Shown: in pieces, positions 51,605-61,230 of the stretch
Layout of the letters: each line of letters starts with the position of its first letter
Numbering within the stretch: position 1 is the stretch's first letter
Assembly: GCA_050251035.1 (NCBI GenBank)
Contig: JBFWNN010000013.1
Coordinates: forward strand, 37,061-101,060
Direction of reading: 5' to 3'
DNA from: Taklimakanibacter sp050251035
Lineage (GTDB): Bacteria > Pseudomonadota > Alphaproteobacteria > Rhizobiales > Aestuariivirgaceae
DNA length: 64,000 nucleotides
Notes under the pieces: generated by a model
Database searches by the model: none
What the model was told of the DNA's origin: nothing
What the model saw: the letters and a program-made list of their open reading frames with translations, nothing else
Translations under genes and position numbers: made by a program

Positions 51605-52944
51605 CCATCCAGGCGCCCATGTCCAACAACGCCACCTTCTCGTCTTTGCTCGCCGATGTGCGGGACCGTTACGCCGAACGCCGGCCCCGCAGCCGCGCCG
51701 CCATGGCGCGGAGTGCGGCCTACATGCCCGGCGGCAACACCCGCAGCGTCCTTTATTTTCCACCCTTCCCGATCTTCGCCGAACGCAGCGCCGGATGCCG
51801 GTTGTGGGACATTGACGGGCACAGCTACGTGGACTTCCTGTGCGAATATACAGCGGGGCTGGCGGGACATGATCATCCGGCCATCCGCGCCGCCGTCGAA
51901 GGCGTTCTCGCGCGGGGCTGGGTCAACGGCGCCCAAACCGAGATGGAGGGCCGGTTCGCCGCGGCGCTCTGCGAACGCTTTCCGTCCGTCGAGCGGATAA
52001 GGTTCTGCAACTCCGGCACTGAAGCCAACCTGATGGCGTTGACCACGGCCCGGGTGTTGACCGGCCGACCCGCCATCATGGCGTTCAAGGGCGCCTATCA
52101 CGGCGGTGTCCTGCTGTTCAAGAACGGACCGGCGCCGCAGAACGCGCCGTTCGAGACAGTGCTGGCCGACTACAATGACATCGACGCGACGCGCCGCCTG
52201 ATCGGCGAACACGCGGCGCGGCTGGCGGCCGTCATCATCGAGCCGCTCATGGGCTCGAGCGGCGGCATTCCGGCCACGCCCGGCTTCCTGCGCATGCTGC
52301 GCGAGGAATGCACACGGCACGGCGTCATGCTCGTCTTCGACGAGGTCATGACCTCACGCTTGGCGCCCGGCGGTCTGCAGGAGAAACATGCCATCTCCCC
52401 GGACCTGACGACTCTCGGGAAATATGTCGGCGGCGGCTTCTCCTTCGGCGCCTTCGGCGGGCGCGCCGACATCATGGACCGCTACGATCCGAGCCGGCCG
52501 GACGCGCTGGCGCATGCCGGCACCTTCAACAACAACCCCTTCACCATGGCGGCGGGCCTGGCGGCCATGACCGAGATCTACACGCCGGAACGGGCGATCG
52601 CCCTCAACCAGTCGGGCGACCGGCTGCGCCAGCGCCTGCAGGCGCTGGTGAGCGAGCGGGAATTGCCCCTGGCTTTCGCCGGCATGGGCTCGATGATGGC
52701 GGTTCACGTTGCATCCGGGGCCGTGACGACGCCGGCAGACAGCCGGGCCGACGCCGAAGCGATGGCCGCCAAAGACCTGATCCATCTGGAGCTCATTGAA
52801 CGCGGCTTCTACACGGCGCGGCGCGGCATGATCGTGCTGTCGCTGCCGATGACCGCGACCGAACATGACGGGCTGGTGACGGCTTATGCGGACATTCTCG
52901 ATGCCTATGCGCCCGCATTCCGCCGCTCCTTCTCGGCGACGTGA
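51601..52944 (+). CDS. Class III aminotransferase, beta-phenylalanine aminotransferase-like
   Basis: The 447-residue PLP enzyme has MPGGNTRSVLYFPPFPI, FLCEYTAGLAGHDHP, CNSGTEANLMALTTAR, FKGAYHGGVLLF, VFDEVMTSRLAPGG and the PLP lysine K274 in TTLGKYVGGGFSFGAFGG. It is in the glutamate-1-semialdehyde aminomutase branch and resembles the Variovorax beta-phenylalanine aminotransferase over its whole length, including the MPGGNTRSVL and TSRLAPGG segments. A role in transaminating a beta-amino acid to the beta-keto acid used by the adjacent BKACE follows naturally. ATG 51601 overlaps the BKACE stop; ATG 51619 is an alternative. Confidence 0.88.
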   Translation: MTIQAPMSNNATFSSLLADVRDRYAERRPRSRAAMARSAAYMPGGNTRSVLYFPPFPIFAERSAGCRLWDIDGHSYVDFLCEYTAGLAGHDHPAIRAAVEGVLARGWVNGAQTEMEGRFAAALCERFPSVERIRFCNSGTEANLMALTTARVLTGRPAIMAFKGAYHGGVLLFKNGPAPQNAPFETVLADYNDIDATRRLIGEHAARLAAVIIEPLMGSSGGIPATPGFLRMLREECTRHGVMLVFDEVMTSRLAPGGLQEKHAISPDLTTLGKYVGGGFSFGAFGGRADIMDRYDPSRPDALAHAGTFNNNPFTMAAGLAAMTEIYTPERAIALNQSGDRLRQRLQALVSERELPLAFAGMGSMMAVHVASGAVTTPADSRADAEAMAAKDLIHLELIERGFYTARRGMIVLSLPMTATEHDGLVTAYADILDAYAPAFRRSFSAT

Positions 52945-52960
52945 CGGGACGGGCCGACGA

Positions 52961-53272
52961 TCAGATGCCGGTGCCTTGCGCCAGCGTCGGCGACGCGTCC
53001 CAGTCATGGCCGGCGGCGATGATGCAGCTCTTGCCGCTGGCCATGGTCACCAGCATGGTCCAGGTGCCTTTCTCCGACACATAGAGCTCGGCCGCGCCGT
53101 TGTTGGAGATGAGGCCGACGGCCTGGCGGGTCTCCTGGTATTTGGTCTTGAGCTGGTCGATGATCGCCGCGCGCTCGCCGCACATGGCGAATTGCGCGTG
53201 CGTGGGCGTGGTGAAGGTAAAAAGGACGGCGACGGCCATGAAAGCGGTGCGCCGGGCTATTCTCGGCAACAT
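52961..53272 (-). CDS. Small secreted two-cysteine protein, paralogue 3
   Basis: The 103-residue protein has a signal peptide (ARRTAFMAVAVLFTFTTPTHA) and the same core as the pair at 35.6-36.4 kb: CG, KYQETRQAVGLI, GTWTMLVT, SCIIAAGHDWD, with cysteines C31 and C83. ATG 53272 is preceded by GGAGG at good spacing, while the longer frame from 53380 has no support. It converges on the aminotransferase gene with 16 nt between stops. Function unknown. Confidence 0.72.
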   Translation of the reverse strand: MLPRIARRTAFMAVAVLFTFTTPTHAQFAMCGERAAIIDQLKTKYQETRQAVGLISNNGAAELYVSEKGTWTMLVTMASGKSCIIAAGHDWDASPTLAQGTGI

Positions 53273-53436
53273 GCAAACCTCCATCTCGGTCCGAGACGCC
53301 GTTTGGCCGGAGGTCTTGCGCCACTGTCGTCGGTCAGGCGGGCCCCGGAGCATCAAGGCGACGCTCCGCGCTAGACTCATTAGAGTCGCACCTAATCCTT
53401 ACCGAAGGATGAACGCGACGCCTCGCCGGGGGACAG

Positions 53437-53697
53437 TCAGATCCGTTTGCGACGGCCGAACCGCTTGGCATTCGCCTTGACCCGCCGCCGGGCGGGCCGT
53501 GCCGCCGCCTCGACGATGCTGGCGCTCGCGGCCTCGGCCGACACGCCGTGGCCAGCGAGGGCCTTCGTCCATTGGCCGAAGGCGGCAAGCGTCGCGGCGT
53601 TCAGCCCCTCCGCCACCGCCATCTGCTTTTCGACGATCATCCGCACCGCCTCGGCGCGGCGCGCGGGCGTCGGCGACAGCGCCATCGCCCACAGCAT
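53437..53697 (-). CDS. Hypothetical small protein downstream of mmsA, possibly frameshifted at its start
   Basis: The 86-residue frame (MLWAMALSPTPARRAEAVRM ..., Arg/Lys-rich end) has the character of small phasin-like Rhizobiales proteins in which a PML-W-A-SPTP-RR-EA-RM-EKQ segment follows a short helical N-terminus. No ribosome-binding site precedes ATG 53697. A separate frame starting GTG 53753, 1 nt after the mmsA stop, encodes VKELQTAFAAAQVSL and would join this frame after a single-base shift. Either an indel or a start within this frame is possible. Function not recognised. Confidence 0.45.
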   Translation of the reverse strand: MLWAMALSPTPARRAEAVRMIVEKQMAVAEGLNAATLAAFGQWTKALAGHGVSAEAASASIVEAAARPARRRVKANAKRFGRRKRI

Positions 53698-53754
53698 CGG
53701 CAGCCGGAAAGTGAGACCTGCGCCGCGGCGAAGGCTGTCTGGAGCTCCTTCACC

Positions 53755-55254
53755 TCAGCGCATCGTCGGGATGGAGAATTGCGCCCCTTCCTTGATGCCG
53801 GACGGCCAGCGCGACGTCACCGTCTTGGTGCGGGTGTAGAAGCGCACCGCGTCGGGACCATGCTGGTTGAGATCACCGAAGGCCGAGCGCTTCCAGCCGC
53901 CGAAGGTGTGATAGGCGAGCGGCACCGGGATCGGCACATTGATGCCGATCATGCCGACCTGGACGCGCGCGGCGAAATCGCGCGCCGCGTCGCCGTCGCG
54001 GGTGAAGATCGCGACGCCATTGCCATATTCATGGTCGTTGGCGAGGTCGAGGCCCTCCTCATAGGTCTTGGCGCGCACCACCGACAGGACGGGACCGAAG
54101 ATCTCTTCCTTGTAGATGCGCATGTCCTTGGTGACATTGTCGAACAGCGAGCCGCCGAGGAAGAAGCCGTTCTCATAGCCCTGCATCTTGAAGCCGCGGC
54201 CGTCCACTTTCAGCTTGGCGCCTTCCTTGATGCCGAGATCGATATAGGACCTCACCTTGTCGAGATGGGTCTTGGTGACGAGCGGGCCATAATCGGCTTC
54301 GCGATCCGTCGACAGGCCGACCTTCAGCTTCTCGACACGCGGGATGAGCTTCTCGACCAGCGCATTGGCGGTGGCCTCGCCGACCGGCACCGCGACCGAG
54401 ATCGCCATGCAGCGTTCGCCCGCCGAGCCGTAGCCCGCGCCGATCAGCGCATCGACCGCCTTGTCCATGTCGGCGTCGGGCATCACGATCATGTGGTTCT
54501 TGGCGCCGCCGAAGCACTGCACGCGCTTGCCATGCGCGGTGCCGCGCGAATAGACATATTCGGCGATCGGCGTCGAGCCGACGAAGCCGACGGCAGCGAT
54601 ATCGGGATCGTCGAGCACCGCATCGACCGCTTCCTTGTCGCCATTGACGACATTGAGAATGCCGGGCGGCAGGCCCGCCTCGACGAAGAGCTCGGCGAGC
54701 CGCATCGGGCAGGACGGATCGCGCTCCGAGGGTTTCAGGATGAAGGCGTTGCCGCAGGCGATCGCGGGGCCTGCCTTCCACAAGGGAATCATCGCCGGGA
54801 AATTGAACGGCGTGATGCCGGCGGCGACGCCGAGGGCCTGGCGCATGGAATACATGTCGATGCCGGGGCCGGCGCCGTCGGTGAACTCGCCTTTGAGGAG
54901 ATGCGGGATGCCGGTGCAGAACTCCACCACTTCGAGGCCGCGCTGCAGGTCGCCCAGCGCGTCGGGAATGGTCTTGCCGTGCTCCATCGAGATGAGCAGC
55001 GCCAGCTCCTCGCGATGCTGGTTGGCGAGCTCGAGGAACTTCATCATCACGCGGGCGCGCACTTGCGGGTTCTTCGCCGCCCAGGCGGGCTGCGCGGCCT
55101 TGGCATTGAGCACGGCCTCGTGCATTTCGGCGGCCGAGGCGAGCGCCACCTTGGCCTGCAGCTCGCCGGTATTCGGGTTGAAGATGTCGCCGAAGCGGCC
55201 CGACCTGCCCTCGACCCGCTTGCCGCCGATGAAATGTCCGATCGTCTTGCTCAT
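53755..55254 (-). CDS. mmsA: CoA-acylating methylmalonate-semialdehyde dehydrogenase
   Basis: The 499-residue ALDH-superfamily enzyme has GAAGITPFNFPAMIPLW-like sequence (AAGITPFNFPAMIPLWKAG), FVGSTPIAEYVYSRG, the catalytic cysteine in GYGSAGERCMAISVAV, and INVPIPVPLAYHTFGGWKRS. These are MmsA/IolA features: NAD-dependent conversion of methylmalonate or malonate semialdehyde to propionyl- or acetyl-CoA in valine, beta-alanine or inositol breakdown. It stands alone here. ATG 55254 gives MSKTIGHFIGGKRV. Confidence 0.93.
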   Translation of the reverse strand: MSKTIGHFIGGKRVEGRSGRFGDIFNPNTGELQAKVALASAAEMHEAVLNAKAAQPAWAAKNPQVRARVMMKFLELANQHREELALLISMEHGKTIPDALGDLQRGLEVVEFCTGIPHLLKGEFTDGAGPGIDMYSMRQALGVAAGITPFNFPAMIPLWKAGPAIACGNAFILKPSERDPSCPMRLAELFVEAGLPPGILNVVNGDKEAVDAVLDDPDIAAVGFVGSTPIAEYVYSRGTAHGKRVQCFGGAKNHMIVMPDADMDKAVDALIGAGYGSAGERCMAISVAVPVGEATANALVEKLIPRVEKLKVGLSTDREADYGPLVTKTHLDKVRSYIDLGIKEGAKLKVDGRGFKMQGYENGFFLGGSLFDNVTKDMRIYKEEIFGPVLSVVRAKTYEEGLDLANDHEYGNGVAIFTRDGDAARDFAARVQVGMIGINVPIPVPLAYHTFGGWKRSAFGDLNQHGPDAVRFYTRTKTVTSRWPSGIKEGAQFSIPTMR

Positions 55255-55583
55255 GAAAACCTCCGGGCGCCTCGCTACGCCATGTCGTTATGATCTTGGT
55301 CTCGCAACTTAGCGCTGGATCGGCCAAGTGGAAATCCGCCGCGATGTGATCGCTCTATAGACGCCTTATGCGACGGGGCCATGCGCCAAATCGCCATGAC
55401 CAACTTGTCCAGTTGCGCAGTTTTTTGATCATGCACTGCACAAAATTTCTCCTTGATTTTGATGCAATGCAGCATAACTCTTGTCATCTAGGGGATGGAC
55501 AGTCCAGGTCGGAATCACCGGCGCGTGCCTCGCTTTTCGAAGCGATCATACGCCCAACTGAATGCAGACCGGACTTATCTAAT
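55255..55583. other. Intergenic region between mmsA and a GNAT gene
   Basis: This 329-nt divergent spacer holds no supported gene. It is AT-richer than the surroundings and has two similar TGC motifs, TGCACTGCACA (55432-55442) and TGCAATGCAGCA (55463-55474), 20 nt apart, each with a dyad core of the TGCANTGCA type. They may be a regulator's binding sites. No certain -35/-10 pair could be assigned for either gene. Confidence 0.5.
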
Positions 55584-56123
55584 ATGTACAAGACCTTACG
55601 CAAATTGTGGATCGGCGATCTTGGAGGACTCAGAGCCCATCTGAAGCGCCTCGACCCCGAAGCCCGGCGGCTGCGCTTTGGCGGGGTCACTTCGAATGAT
55701 TTCATCGACGCCTATGTCGACACTGCTTTCCGGCTCGATGCCACGATCTTCGGCGTCATCATCGATGGCGAGATCCGGGCTTCGGCCGAATTGCGCAGCG
55801 TCTTCGGCGGTGTGACACCCGATGCCGAGGCCGCCTTCGCCGTTGAGGCCGGCTGGCAGGGTCAGGGCCTCGGCAGCGAGCTGATGGAGCGTATCCTCAC
55901 CGCCGCCCAGAATCGCGGCATCGCCCGCTTGCACATGATCTGCCTCAGCGAGAATGCCCGCATGCGCCACATAGCCGGCAAGTTCGGGGCGCGCCTGACC
56001 TTCGCCGAAGGTGAGGTCACGGGCGAGGTCTCGCCGGCCGGCCCGACGCCCGTGTCCCTGCTCGATGAATTCGTTCACGACGCGCAGGGCTTCGTGACCG
56101 CGGTCTTCGACTGGCGGCGCTGA
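55584..56123 (+). CDS. GNAT-family N-acetyltransferase
   Basis: The 179-residue protein from ATG 55584 (MYKTLRKLWIGDLGGLRAHL) has a GNAT core with AFAVEAGWQGQGLGSELMERIL (acetyl-CoA loop around residues 84-105) and CLSENARMRHIAGKFGARL. The longer open frame upstream to 55368 passes through the AT-rich intergenic stretch and is not supported. The acceptor is unknown; single-domain relatives act on small molecules or protein N-termini. Confidence 0.85.
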   Translation: MYKTLRKLWIGDLGGLRAHLKRLDPEARRLRFGGVTSNDFIDAYVDTAFRLDATIFGVIIDGEIRASAELRSVFGGVTPDAEAAFAVEAGWQGQGLGSELMERILTAAQNRGIARLHMICLSENARMRHIAGKFGARLTFAEGEVTGEVSPAGPTPVSLLDEFVHDAQGFVTAVFDWRR

Positions 56124-56216
56124 TGTCGGGGCACTATTGGACAGCCCTGCGACCGGCTCATCCCGAGCAGGAACGCATACGCTTGCGCTGGACAGGCCAC
56201 GCCTATCCGGCGGACA

Positions 56217-56660
56217 TCATTCTATCGTGTCGGGAATACCGATGCCCGGCACCCAGGCATAGCCCTCATGGTCGAGGATGACGCATTCGCGTAAGCCATG
56301 CGGCTTGTCGATTGAGCCGGCGAGCACGGTGAAGCCTTGCGACCTCGCACGCGCTTCGGCCGCGTCAGGCGCGCAGCCATAGAGTCTGAGCTCGATGCCG
56401 GCGCCGCGTCCCTCCACGCCGTGCACCAGGCCCAGCGCCGCATTGCCGCGATAGGTGCGATCGTGATGCAGCATCCACACACTCGCGCCGAAGCGGATGG
56501 CGGCGAAATCCTCATTCGCATGCAGGATGGTGGCGCCGAGCACCTCGCGGGCGAAGCGCACGCCTTCGCCTACATCGCGCATCAGGAGATTGACGCCGAG
56601 GCCGGGGCGGAAGGATCGGCCGAATTCCGGCGCTGGCATGAAAGGTTCTTTGTCGCTCAT
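56217..56660 (-). CDS. VOC-superfamily (glyoxalase/bleomycin resistance-like) protein
   Basis: The 147-residue protein from ATG 56660 has the paired beta-alpha-beta units of vicinal oxygen chelate proteins: LGVNLLMRDVGEGVRFAREVLGATILH, FGASVWMLHHDRTY, and DHEGYAWVPGIGIPD at the end. Metal-dependent members include glyoxalases and dioxygenases, and non-metal members bind drugs. Which applies is not clear. It lies 5 nt after the next upstream gene, so the two form an operon. Confidence 0.8.
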   Translation of the reverse strand: MSDKEPFMPAPEFGRSFRPGLGVNLLMRDVGEGVRFAREVLGATILHANEDFAAIRFGASVWMLHHDRTYRGNAALGLVHGVEGRGAGIELRLYGCAPDAAEARARSQGFTVLAGSIDKPHGLRECVILDHEGYAWVPGIGIPDTIE

Positions 56661-56665
56661 GAAAT

Positions 56666-57079
56666 CTAGGCGCGCTTCAGGACCAGCTCCTGACGCCGCT
56701 CCTCGTCCCACAGCAGGGTGCATGGGCCGATCTCATCGGGCGTCCGCACCCCGGCGCGGCGCATGGCGAGGAGGAACAGCACCGCGGCATCGCTCACCAC
56801 GTCGGTGAGATCGGTGGCATCGATATTGTCCTCGAGCACCGCGGCCAGACGCGCGCCGGCCAGCTGGCTCATATCGGCAAGCGCCGTGGCCGACAGGCTG
56901 ACGGCCGTTTCCCAGCTTTCGACGAGGTCGCCTTGCGCGATCTCGGCGAGGAGCCGGTCGTCGATCATCAGGGGCAGGTTGCCGCGCGCCCGGATCGCCC
57001 GGACCTTGAGGTCGGGGCTGTCCTTGGCCGGGCAGGTCAAGGTGAAGGCCGGGGCCTCCGGTGTGGCGTGGGACGGCAT
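56666..57079 (-). CDS. Hypothetical protein co-transcribed with a VOC gene
   Basis: The 137-residue product from ATG 57079 (MPSHATPEAPAFTLTC) has AGGAAAG 9 nt upstream; an in-frame ATG at 57127 is an alternative. It is acidic and mostly helical in appearance (LLAEIAQGDLVESWETAVSLSATALADMSQLAG), without signal peptide or membrane spans. I do not recognise a domain. Correct stop spacing (5 nt) to the VOC gene supports expression as one unit. Confidence 0.6.
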   Translation of the reverse strand: MPSHATPEAPAFTLTCPAKDSPDLKVRAIRARGNLPLMIDDRLLAEIAQGDLVESWETAVSLSATALADMSQLAGARLAAVLEDNIDATDLTDVVSDAAVLFLLAMRRAGVRTPDEIGPCTLLWDEERRQELVLKRA

Positions 57080-57190
57080 GGCACGGCACTTTCCTGGGCA
57101 GGACGCATGCAGCAACTCTGCGCTCATGACCTTGCCAAGCCGTTAACCATGTGAGTCTCCTCCACCCTCATGAGGGTGGGACGAGAAACA

Positions 57191-58228
<1,038 letters not shown>

Positions 58229-58338
58229 GGAGACGCTCGCGGATGAAAACGCGGACGATAGGTGGAGCCAAAACGGCACGCAATGTGTCATGCGCGCAAT
58301 TCCCCTCCCTTTTGCCGGGAGGGGAACTAGCATTTCGT

Positions 58339-58761
58339 TCAAATCCCGAAGGTCGTATAGCCTTCGGGGCTCATCCGCCAGGCGGGATTCCAGCCGATCT
58401 CCCAGGCATGGCCGTCGGGATCGGCGACATAGCCACGCAGCCCGCCATGGGGCGGCGCATCCGCAGGCCTGAGCAGCTTGCCGCCGAAGCGCACCAGTCG
58501 ATCGATCATTGGCGCGACCTCCTCCGCCGTCCCGACATTATGCGCGAGCGCGAAGGCACCCGTCTGCGCCAGGCCTTTGCGCTGCATATCGTCCTCGAGC
58601 TGAGGTGTCAGCCAGGTGCCGAAGACGAAACCATTCACCTGATAGAAGGTGATCTCGTCATTCTGGAACACCGGCGTCCAGCCGAAGCCTTCACCATAGA
58701 AGCGGCGCGAGCGCGCGATGTCGGCGATGCCAAGCGTGATGAGGGATATATACTGTTGCAT
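58339..58761 (-). CDS. VOC-superfamily glyoxalase-like protein
   Basis: The 140-residue protein (MQQYISLITLGIADIARSRRFYGEGFGWTPVF) is a single-module-pair VOC protein with ending GGLRGYVADPDGHAWEIGWNPAW, where H and E correspond to common metal ligands. Proteins of this short type are often annotated as glyoxalase or lactoylglutathione lyase-like without known substrate. The 223 nt upstream (58762-58984) show no further gene. Confidence 0.85.
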   Translation of the reverse strand: MQQYISLITLGIADIARSRRFYGEGFGWTPVFQNDEITFYQVNGFVFGTWLTPQLEDDMQRKGLAQTGAFALAHNVGTAEEVAPMIDRLVRFGGKLLRPADAPPHGGLRGYVADPDGHAWEIGWNPAWRMSPEGYTTFGI

Positions 58762-58984
58762 GTTTCACGTCCTTTCATACGCCGGACAGCTGGTCCGGCG
58801 GTGCAGGTCGTGGGACTCCGTGGCCAGATTTACATGCCCGGCCATCAGGTCAGAACCTCCCGAAGGAAACAGGAGGCATCGGGCAAACCTACCGATGCGT
58901 CTTTTTCGACAGGCTGAGGCTACTGCCGCCGGGCGACAGCGGCAAGACCGGGAGTCCCTGCACCCTGTCAGATAATGTCAGCAG

Positions 58985-59485
58985 TCAATGCGACGAGACG
59001 AGGTCATCCAGCACCACGCCGCGGAACGGCTTCACCGCCTTGAGCACGATATAGGAGCTCAGGTTTCCGACCTTCGGCCCGAGCTTCAGGAGCTCGTCCG
59101 ACAGCATCTGATAGGAGCCGATATCGGGGCAGATGAAACGGACGAGATAGTCGATGGTGCCCGAAAGCTTGGTGCATTCGACCACATGGCGCATGCCGGC
59201 CACCATTTTCTCGAATTCGGTGAAATCATCGAGCCCATGGCTGTTCAAGGTGACGGCAGCGATGACGTCGACATGCCGGCAGACCTTGTTGAGGTCGATC
59301 TGCGCCTGGTAGAGCGAGATGATCCCGGCCCGCTCCAGGCGCTTGACCCGCTGCAGGCAGGGGCTGGGCGACAGCCCCACCGCGTCGGCAAGCTCCTGGT
59401 TGGTGATGCGGGCGTCGGTCTGAAGCTTGGCCAGGATCTTGAGATCGAGATGGTCGAGCTTCAGGGAAGCATCGTTGTCCTTCAT
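58985..59485 (-). CDS. Lrp/AsnC-family transcriptional regulator
   Basis: The 166-residue protein from ATG 59485 has an N-terminal winged helix (LDHLDLKILAKLQTDARITNQELADAVGLSPSPCLQRVKRLERAGII) and a C-terminal RAM/ACT ligand-binding domain. ATG 59485 is preceded by a G-rich ribosome-binding region; the longer frame lacks support. It is divergent from a cationic amino acid permease (257-nt spacer), so it likely senses the transported amino acid and controls the permease-usp-aruI operon. The spacer contains no dyad I could assign with confidence. Confidence 0.9.
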   Translation of the reverse strand: MKDNDASLKLDHLDLKILAKLQTDARITNQELADAVGLSPSPCLQRVKRLERAGIISLYQAQIDLNKVCRHVDVIAAVTLNSHGLDDFTEFEKMVAGMRHVVECTKLSGTIDYLVRFICPDIGSYQMLSDELLKLGPKVGNLSSYIVLKAVKPFRGVVLDDLVSSH

Positions 59486-59742
59486 CTGTCCCCCCCTTGC
59501 CGGATCCACTGTGACATTTCCGGGCCGATCATGTCGAGTGCCGCAGCAGAAACCGCTTCCCGATGGTTGCCGCCCGACAGCTTCATCGGGCCGGAGGTGC
59601 AACAACGGCAGCACATTTCGGGTGTTTTGCGGTAAAAGCACCGTCAACAAAAAGAGCGCCCGAGCGCCGTCGAACGCCTAATTCCGGCCGCATCCCACCT
59701 TGCGAGACCGGTTGCCGCCACAGGGTGTTGGGAGGAACATAA

Positions 59743-61215
59743 ATGTCAGAACAGCAAACGCTGGGCCTGCGCCTATTGCGCAAGAAGCCGGTCGAGAAAT
59801 TGATCAGCGAGACGCAAGGGGCCGATCCCGAGCATGGTCATCTCGGCCGCTCGATCACCCTGTTCCAGCTCGTGATGTTCGGTGTCGGCGCCACCATCGG
59901 AACGGGTATTTTCTTCGTTCTCTCGGAGACCGTGCCGACCGCCGGACCGAGTGTTATCGTCTCCTTCCTCATGGCCGGCGTCGTCGCCGGCCTGACCGCG
60001 CTCTGTTATGCCGAGATGGCCTCGATGATCCCGGTCTCGGGCTCGTCCTATTCCTATGCCTATGCGACCTTGGGCGAGATCGTCGCCTATTTCGTCGGCG
60101 CCTGTCTGGTGCTCGAATACGGCATTTCGGCTTCGGCCGTCGCCATCGGCTGGAGCGGCTATCTCAACAAGTTCTTCGAGATCGTCTTTGGCTCGGGTCT
60201 TCCGGCGGCGCTCGCCTCGGCCCCCCTCATTGCCGACAACCACCGGCTCGTCGTCGGCGGTGATGGCTACATCAACCTGCCGGCCGCCATCCTGGTCTTC
60301 CTCTGCTGCCTGCTTCTGATCCGCGGCACCAAGGAATCGGCCAAGGCCAACGCCATCATGGTCCTGATCAAGATCGGCGTCCTGATCCTCTTCATCGCCA
60401 TCGCCGCCACCGGCTTTACCGCCAGCAACTTCCAGCCTTTCGCGCCCATGGGCTTCGCCGGCATCAGCGCCGCCGCCGGCACCATCTTCTTCACCTATGT
60501 CGGTCTTGACGCCGTCTCGACAGCGGGCGAAGAGGTGGAGAACCCCAAGCGCAACCTGCCGCTCGCCATCATTGCCGCCCTCATCATCGTGACCTCGCTC
60601 TATATCCTGACCGCGGTGACGGCGCTGGGCGTTCAGCCGGCGGCTGCCTTCGAGGGCCAGGAAGCGGGCCTCGCCACCATCCTGCAGAATCTCACCGGCT
60701 CGAACTGGCCGGCGCTGGTTCTCGCCGTCGGCGCCGTGATCTCGGTGTTCAGCGTGACGCTGGTGGTGCTCTACGGCCAGACCCGCATCCTTTTCGCGAT
60801 GTCGCGCGACGGACTGATCCCCGAGCTGTTCCACCGCGTCAATCCGCGCACTTTGTCGCCGGTCGCCAACACCATCGCGGTGGCGCTGTTCGTCGGCGCG
60901 ATCGCCGCCTTCATCCCGAACGACATCCTGTGGGATCTGACGAGCCTCGGCACGCTCACCGCCTTCATCGTCGTTTCGGCCGGCGTGATGATCCTGCGCC
61001 AGACCAAGCCTGATATGCCGCGCGGCTTCAAGGTGCCGTTTTATCCGGTGCTGCCCATTCTCAGCATTCTCTCCTCGCTCTATCTGATCTCCAACCTCAA
61101 GGTGCAGGTCTATGAGCTCTTCGGCGCGTGGCTGTTCCTCGCGGCGGTCTTCTATTTCCTCTACAGCGTGAAGAAGTCCCGGCTCGAGCCCAAGGCTCGC
61201 ATCACCAAGTCGTAA
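59743..61215 (+). CDS. APC-superfamily cationic amino acid permease (CAT/YfnA-like)
   Basis: The 490-residue permease has about 12 membrane spans. The first two are preceded by ITLFQLVMFGVGATIGTGIFFVLSE, the CAT-family motif. Later comes FFTYVGLDAVSTAGEEVENPKRNLP, the conserved cytoplasmic loop. It probably imports a basic amino acid such as arginine. It starts an operon with a universal stress protein, an AruI-like decarboxylase and an aldehyde dehydrogenase, and is divergent from an Lrp regulator. GGAGG precedes ATG 59743. Confidence 0.9.
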   Translation: MSEQQTLGLRLLRKKPVEKLISETQGADPEHGHLGRSITLFQLVMFGVGATIGTGIFFVLSETVPTAGPSVIVSFLMAGVVAGLTALCYAEMASMIPVSGSSYSYAYATLGEIVAYFVGACLVLEYGISASAVAIGWSGYLNKFFEIVFGSGLPAALASAPLIADNHRLVVGGDGYINLPAAILVFLCCLLLIRGTKESAKANAIMVLIKIGVLILFIAIAATGFTASNFQPFAPMGFAGISAAAGTIFFTYVGLDAVSTAGEEVENPKRNLPLAIIAALIIVTSLYILTAVTALGVQPAAAFEGQEAGLATILQNLTGSNWPALVLAVGAVISVFSVTLVVLYGQTRILFAMSRDGLIPELFHRVNPRTLSPVANTIAVALFVGAIAAFIPNDILWDLTSLGTLTAFIVVSAGVMILRQTKPDMPRGFKVPFYPVLPILSILSSLYLISNLKVQVYELFGAWLFLAAVFYFLYSVKKSRLEPKARITKS

Positions 61216-61230
61216 AGCGCGGAGGGTGCC

